Of a stretch of DNA of 8,789 nucleotides, positions 5,493 to 8,789 are shown piece by piece. The notes beneath the pieces were generated by a model, which was not told where the DNA came from, searched no databases, and saw only the letters and a list, made by a program, of their open reading frames with translations. The position numbers were made by a program, and so were the translations under genes. Numbering within the stretch: the first letter of the stretch is position 1; the number at the start of each line of letters is the position of its first letter. The stretch spans positions 1 to 8,789 of the forward strand of contig JBAYNW010000046.1 in the NCBI GenBank assembly GCA_041678605.1. The letters are read 5' to 3'. The DNA is from JBAYNW01 sp041678605. GTDB lineage: Bacteria; Cyanobacteriota; Vampirovibrionia; Gastranaerophilales; Gastranaerophilaceae.

Positions 5493-5520
5493 ATATTTAT
5501 AATATGGTCAAAGAAATTGA

Positions 5521-6237
5521 ATGGAGTTTGTGGTGGAAGTAAGGGCTAAAAAGCAAAAAACAAAAGGTGACGTGAAATACGAAAATTTCTCTTCTCCTTT
5601 GACTGTTCCCCGCTCACTCCTCCCATCGTTTACTCTTTCGGACGTTTTAATCACCCTAGGAATAATCGCCGTAGTCGCTGCCATAACTATTCCGACATTA
5701 ATAAATGGGGTGCAGGATATTCAATATAAAAGTGCCTATAAAAAAGCTTTTTCTGCCGCTTCTCAGGCTCTTGCCCTTGCAAATCAGCAGTATTTGCTTG
5801 TAGCAACAACAGGGGAAGGTGATCTCAACCATGCAAATAATTTTCTTGCTTTTAAAGATCAATTTAATGTAGCAAAAGAATGCTTGAATAATAATAATTC
5901 GCAATGTTGGGATAGTACTGGAGAAAAGTTTTATGCTGGTGGCGGCCAGTGGCTGCCGACAGTTAGTTCTTACGCATTTATAGATTCTTCAGGCATGGCT
6001 TGGTCAATGTATTATTCAGGATATTTTTATGCTTTCGTGGATACAAATGGGTTTAAAAAACCAAACCAATGGGGAAAAGACAGGTTTGCCTTGCGGTTTG
6101 CAAGTATTGGTGGCACATTTAATTCCGGCCTTCCCGTAAAAGTCGTCCCTTTTCCTGACAATACTTCTGTTTGTGCCTCACCGAACAAATGTGCAACCGA
6201 AAACAATTACTACGGCACAAGCTGGCTGTACAACTAG
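5521..6237 (+). CDS. Type IV pilin-like protein with prepilin N-terminal methylation domain
   Basis: A 238-residue secreted or surface pilin/pseudopilin-like protein. The prepilin signature is S^FTLSDVLITLGIIAVVAAI (36-55): cleavage by prepilin peptidase is expected before Phe37 and the hydrophobic helix runs to about 60. The residue before the cut is Ser rather than Gly/Ala, and position +5 is Asp rather than the usual Glu. The globular part has Cys121, Cys129, Cys218 and Cys224 (possible disulfides) and DTNGFKKPNQWGKDRFAL (174-191), a motif typical of Gastranaerophilales-type pilins. The leader is unusually long (36 residues, Lys-rich then SSPLTVPRSLLPS). A GTG start at 5572, preceded by AAAGG, would shorten it to 19. 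The ATG at 5521 has only a weak ribosome binding site. It is a lone gene with its own promoter; no pilus assembly genes are near. Confidence 0.88.
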   Translation: MEFVVEVRAKKQKTKGDVKYENFSSPLTVPRSLLPSFTLSDVLITLGIIAVVAAITIPTLINGVQDIQYKSAYKKAFSAASQALALANQQYLLVATTGEGDLNHANNFLAFKDQFNVAKECLNNNNSQCWDSTGEKFYAGGGQWLPTVSSYAFIDSSGMAWSMYYSGYFYAFVDTNGFKKPNQWGKDRFALRFASIGGTFNSGLPVKVVPFPDNTSVCASPNKCATENNYYGTSWLYN

Positions 6238-6238
6238 C

Positions 6239-6324
6239 GGAGGGGAAACGGGGAGCAAACGGAAGCTTTGAAGTTTAGAGGTTTTGCAATGCTGATAAGT
6301 TCCGTTCCCAGTTCCCCTTCCCCC
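6239..6324. repeat. G-rich/C-rich imperfect inverted repeat after the pilin-like gene
   Basis: The left arm (6239-6264) has G-rich octamers GGGGAAAC (6242-6249) and GGGGAGCA (6250-6257). The right arm (6300-6324) has heptamers GTTCCCA, GTTCCCC and TTCCCCC (6304-6324). The arms are imperfectly complementary and start 2 bp after the TAG stop. The loop contains the 27-bp repeat copy at 6264-6290. No T-tract follows. It may act as a factor-dependent 3' end hairpin. Confidence 0.65.
6264..6290 (-). repeat. Right copy of the 27-bp inverted repeat flanking the XRE/pilin pair
   Basis: It starts AGCTTTGAAG and ends GGTTTTGCAAT, the reverse complement of 5183-5209 with three mismatches in the middle. 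It sits 27 bp after the pilin-like gene stop. Confidence 0.7.
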
Positions 6325-6393
6325 ACTTACGGCCGATTGTCAAACTTTTGCATTTGGCTTTGTTTGGTGATAACATGCTCATAGGGAAAGTAA

Positions 6394-7611
6394 ATGCAAG
6401 AATTTGAATTAAATAACAAAATAAAATCTGTTTACAGGCAAAATAAAAACACTCCTCGAGTTGGTGTGAATTTTAATTTGTCAATAAATGAGGCTGAAAA
6501 ATACGCGGGAACCTACTGCCTGATGAGCCGTTTACTCTTGCAGGGAACAAAAAACCGCTCTTCGGAACAGCTTGCACAAGAATTGGACGAAAACGCAATA
6601 GATTTTTCCTGCGACATGAAACAGGATTATCTCAGGTTTCACTTTGTTTGTTTGAACGAGGATTTTGCACATGCGGTTGAAATTATGTCAGATGTAGTTA
6701 AAAACCCTACATTTGAGGAGTTTGACAAAGAAAAAATCAAGATGCAGGGCGAAATTACCGCCGAACTCGATTCTGTAAAAACAAAAGCTCTCGACAACTA
6801 TTACAAAACTATTTTTGAAGGACATTTTTACGGAAACACTTACACAAAAATGCTTGAAAATCTGAGCAAAATAACAAAAGAGGATGTTGAAAACGCTTAT
6901 AAAGAAATTATCAAAACAAGCAAAAAAGTTCTGTCTTTCGTGGGCGATATAGATTTTGATACGGTAAAAGACTTGACCGGCAAGTACTTGGGGGATATTG
7001 AAAATTCACAGCAAACAGAAAAAAATATTCCGGTACCAATATTAAAACAGCAAAAAACCGTTGAAATAATCAAAAATGACGCTCAACAGGCACAAATTAT
7101 TCAAGGTTGGATTTTGCCGACTTTTGATAATTCAGATTATCCGGCTTTAATTTTAACAAACGTAATTTTGGGGTCCGCCGGACTTTCCTCAAGGCTTTTC
7201 CTTGAATTGAGAGAAAAAAAAGGACTTGCCTACACTGTCAGAAGCTCTTATGAAACATACGAAAAATGTGCCGGCTTCAGTATCTATATCGCAACCGAGC
7301 CGAAAAATGTCCAAATATGTTTGGACGGATTCAAAACAGAAATTGAAAAGCTTAAAGAAACTCCTGTTTCAACAACTGAACTTGAAAACGCCAAAAATAA
7401 CTTTATCGGCAAACAGCAGTTTGTGACGGAAACCAATGCCCAACAGGCAAATCAGCTTGCATATTACGGGATTATGGGGCTGGGGTTTGACAACCAGAAA
7501 AAAATTATCGAAAAAATTAAAATGGTTACGCCTGAACAAATTCAATCTTGTGCAAACAAATATTTTGGCGACAAATCGGTCGTGTCAATTTTAAGACCTG
7601 AGATTAATTGA
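6394..7611 (+). CDS. M16 peptidase-fold protein lacking the zinc site (non-catalytic subunit)
   Basis: A 405-residue protein with two M16 domains (about 8-185 and 220-400), the size of bacterial M16B subunits. The catalytic HxxEH motif is absent: in the aligned segment YCLMSRLLLQGTKNRSS (41-57), C42, S45 and R46 occupy the places of the first His, the Glu and the second His. The second domain keeps GLSSRLFLELREKKGLAYTV (263-282), containing the Arg273...Tyr280 pair of the non-catalytic half that positions substrate. It therefore looks like the R/Y subunit of a heterodimeric M16B protease. The HxxEH partner, often encoded next door, is not in this window. No signal peptide is apparent, so it is probably cytoplasmic. 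AGGGA (6383-6387) lies 6 nt before the ATG. Its 3' end overlaps the convergent gene by 70 bp. A PqqF-like or processing-peptidase-like name would be over-specific. Confidence 0.9.
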   Translation: MQEFELNNKIKSVYRQNKNTPRVGVNFNLSINEAEKYAGTYCLMSRLLLQGTKNRSSEQLAQELDENAIDFSCDMKQDYLRFHFVCLNEDFAHAVEIMSDVVKNPTFEEFDKEKIKMQGEITAELDSVKTKALDNYYKTIFEGHFYGNTYTKMLENLSKITKEDVENAYKEIIKTSKKVLSFVGDIDFDTVKDLTGKYLGDIENSQQTEKNIPVPILKQQKTVEIIKNDAQQAQIIQGWILPTFDNSDYPALILTNVILGSAGLSSRLFLELREKKGLAYTVRSSYETYEKCAGFSIYIATEPKNVQICLDGFKTEIEKLKETPVSTTELENAKNNFIGKQQFVTETNAQQANQLAYYGIMGLGFDNQKKIIEKIKMVTPEQIQSCANKYFGDKSVVSILRPEIN

Positions 7612-8534
7612 AAAGCATTTTTAAGTTCCCGATAATAACCGCTCTCCAGCAGTTCAAAGAATGTTTGAGTTGCAAGCGGTGCCAGTTGGCGGGTTTTTTC
7701 AGGGTCAAGATAAAGTCCTTCTATAAATCTTGCAAAAAGTTCTGTCGGTTTTGAGTAATATTTATTTAATTTATTTATCCGTGCAGAAATCCGTCCCTGT
7801 TTTTTTTGTGCCGACCTCAGCCGGATATATGCACAAAAAGCTGCGGGCATATCGGGGAAATCACGCTCCAAATTGTCAATTGAAAAAATTTCCACTGTTC
7901 TTAAAAACGGCGAAACGAATTTTACCCTATCGTATTTTAAAAGATATTTTGCTTTGGATTTTTTAATATACTTGTCAAAATCTTTGAATTTTTTTGACCG
8001 CATGAAGTTCGGATAATCCTGTTTAATTAAATTTTCAAGGGATTTAATATTCTTTTTGACCTGCAATTTATGTTCGTGAAATTTGTGGCAGAGGGAATTT
8101 TCGTCGACATAGTGGGTTACTGAAAGAAGCTCTTTTTGCAAAGCTGAAAGGGTAAAAGGGTGAATGGGTGAATGGTTCTCGTCATTGCTAGAAGGGACTT
8201 TGTCCCGACGAAGCAATCCAAGAAGAGGGCTTTTTTGGATTGCCGCACTCGCTTCACTCGTTCGCAATGACATGTCTAAGTTAAAAAGAGTTTCTAAACT
8301 CCCGCCTGTTTTAACCATCTCCGGTTCAATTTTTTGATGAATAAAATGGGCGAATTCATGCAGCAAAGTCGGGATAATTCTATCTTCTTTTGTGTTTTTT
8401 GAGATATCAATCCTGTTTTTTAGAAAAAATCCCTGATGCCCGCGGGCTTTTGTGTTGGTGTAAACCTCAATCCCAACTGATTTAAAATATTTTATTAATT
8501 CTTTTTTAATTTTGTATTCTTGTTCCACGTCCAT
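7542..8534 (-). CDS. Putative HExxH metalloprotease-like protein with an in-frame repeat insertion
   Basis: A 330-residue protein of unrecognised family. IIPTLLHEFAHFIHQ (53-67) contains HEFAH (59-63), a classic zincin site with two zinc His and a catalytic Glu. SKPTELFARFIEG (261-273) offers Glu265 as a plausible third ligand, as in gluzincins. The middle (about 150-200) is Lys-rich and helical. No signal peptide or membrane segment is seen, so a cytoplasmic site is likely. Residues about 88-118 are encoded by a 91-bp palindromic element (8181-8271) and about 120-128 by tandem octamers, giving low-complexity sequence between otherwise compact regions. Without them the protein would be roughly 290 residues. 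No Shine-Dalgarno precedes the ATG; an extended -10 box (TGCTACAAT, 8549-8541) places the transcript start at or next to the start codon. The substrate is unknown and activity is inferred from motif only. Confidence 0.82.
   Translation of the reverse strand: MDVEQEYKIKKELIKYFKSVGIEVYTNTKARGHQGFFLKNRIDISKNTKEDRIIPTLLHEFAHFIHQKIEPEMVKTGGSLETLFNLDMSLRTSEASAAIQKSPLLGLLRRDKVPSSNDENHSPIHPFTLSALQKELLSVTHYVDENSLCHKFHEHKLQVKKNIKSLENLIKQDYPNFMRSKKFKDFDKYIKKSKAKYLLKYDRVKFVSPFLRTVEIFSIDNLERDFPDMPAAFCAYIRLRSAQKKQGRISARINKLNKYYSKPTELFARFIEGLYLDPEKTRQLAPLATQTFFELLESGYYRELKNAFQLISGLKIDTTDLSPKYLFAQD
8150..8175. repeat. In-frame octamer repeat inside the metalloprotease-like gene
   Basis: GGGTAAAA (8150-8157), GGGTGAAT (8158-8165) and GGGTGAAT (8166-8173), then GG, are read on the minus strand as HSPIHPFT (about 121-128). 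The tract sits 5 bp from the palindromic element at 8181-8271, so the two may have been acquired together or share an insertion hot spot. Confidence 0.75.
8181..8271. repeat. 91-bp palindromic element inserted in frame in the metalloprotease-like gene
   Basis: Outer arms are GTCATTGC (8181-8188) and GCAATGAC (8264-8271), exact complements. Inner arms are GCAATCCAA (8213-8221) and TTGGATTGC (8235-8243), also exact. A small internal hairpin GGGAC/GTCCC lies at 8194-8206, and the right side has CACTCGCTTCACTCG. This architecture resembles dispersed palindromic elements seen in many bacterial genomes and, by its in-gene position, Rickettsia palindromic elements. It encodes about residues 88-118 without a stop in the gene's frame. 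Confidence 0.8.
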
Positions 8535-8540
8535 CTAATT

Positions 8541-8549
8541 ATTGTAGCA
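8541..8549 (-). promoter_or_regulatory. Extended -10 of the metalloprotease-like gene
   Basis: On the minus strand TGCTACAAT (8549-8541) fits the extended -10 pattern TGnTATAAT with one mismatch. The predicted start, about 7 nt downstream, coincides with the ATG at 8534, matching the lack of a Shine-Dalgarno. No good -35 was found. Confidence 0.4.
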
Positions 8550-8565
8550 TATAAATTAAGGCAAT

Positions 8566-8586
8566 AAAAAAGAGGCTCAAGCCTCT
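8566..8586 (-). terminator. Intrinsic terminator of an off-window minus-strand gene
   Basis: Read on the minus strand, AGAGGC (8586-8581), loop TTGA, GCCTCT (8576-8571) followed by five T (8570-8566) is a textbook rho-independent terminator. It must serve a transcript entering from beyond position 8789. The last 200 bp hold no convincing coding region, only palindromic repeats. Confidence 0.7.
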
Positions 8587-8620
8587 ATTGAGGATGCGGA
8601 ATTATTCCAAAAAACGGCTC

Positions 8621-8740
8621 ACGTCATGCTGAACTTGTTTCAGCATCGCATCAGTGAGCGACTTTTCGACCCTGCCTCTTGTTTTCTTTGCGAGGAACGA
8701 GCTTAGAAAACAGTGTCGGGAAGAGGATGTCCAAAAAGTC
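8621..8740. repeat. Palindromic repeat tract in the 255-bp gene-free right end
   Basis: TGCTGAA (8627-8633) and TTCAGCA (8639-8645) form a perfect hairpin with a 5-nt loop within GTCATGCTGAACTTGTTTCA, a sequence type commonly dispersed in bacterial genomes. Next to it is a larger imperfect hairpin: GACTTTT (8660-8666) with AAAAGTC (8734-8740), CCTCTT (8675-8680) with AAGAGG (8721-8726), and GTTTTCT (8681-8687, sharing no base with CCTCTT) with AGAAAAC (8705-8711). No gene was found in 8535-8789. Confidence 0.65.
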
Positions 8741-8789
8741 CCCCCTTGGCAACTAGCGTCGTGCCGGAACATGATTATCGGCTCTTCAT

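Noticed and set aside
5183..6290. Insertion sequence or transposon
   Set aside because: There is an inverted repeat pair but no transposase, no recombinase and no target-site duplication that I can see; reported only as a possible cassette.
8741..8789. Start of a further gene on the minus strand at 8789
   Set aside because: The minus-strand ATG at 8789-8787 runs into a stop after four codons, with no ribosome binding site visible inside the window.

Overview
The window suggests an AT-rich, Gram-negative-type anaerobe. A Kdo transferase (lipid A/LPS synthesis) implies an outer membrane with LPS. An oxygen-sensitive type of acyl-CoA dehydratase activase implies anaerobic metabolism. The type IV pilin-like protein has a hydrophobic N-terminus of the FTL..VLITLGII..VAA.TIPTLI type and a late D.NG...PN.WG.D.F motif. 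That combination resembles the many pilin-like proteins of gut Gastranaerophilales/Melainabacteria (non-photosynthetic relatives of Cyanobacteria), and the aminotransferase is also of a cyanobacterial-like type. The taxon is an inference from memory of these families and was not tested by search.

Layout. 1-176: tandem 7-8 bp repeats and a terminator. 177-1618 (minus): a PLP aminotransferase followed by a small glutaredoxin-like protein. 1707-4152 (plus): waaA, a heptamer hairpin, then a stand-alone dehydratase activase. 4172-5128 (plus): an orphan HigA-type regulator with a consensus promoter and a perfect palindromic operator candidate, then a PEBP/YbhB-like protein. 5219-6237: a small XRE regulator (minus) divergent from a pilin-like gene (plus), the pair flanked by inverted copies of a 27-bp repeat. 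6394-7611 (plus): an M16 peptidase-fold protein without the zinc site. 7542-8534 (minus): an HExxH metalloprotease-like protein whose 3' end overlaps the M16 gene. 8535-8789: a terminator serving an off-window minus-strand gene, plus palindromic repeats.

The genes do not form one pathway. They look like housekeeping and metabolic single genes separated by repeat islands. Several are partner-less members of two-component sets: an activase without its dehydratase, a HigA without HigB, and an M16 subunit without its catalytic mate.

The most unusual signal is the repeats. At least eight places carry short tandem units of exactly 7 or 8 bp, with a different unit at each site. Some are arranged as two complementary arms forming long hairpins. 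Two or three lie in frame inside protein-coding genes (waaA, the metalloprotease, probably the pilin leader). In the metalloprotease a 91-bp palindromic element of the GTCATTGC...GCAATGAC type is inserted in frame next to the octamers. No CRISPR array, tRNA, rRNA, transposase or integrase was seen.
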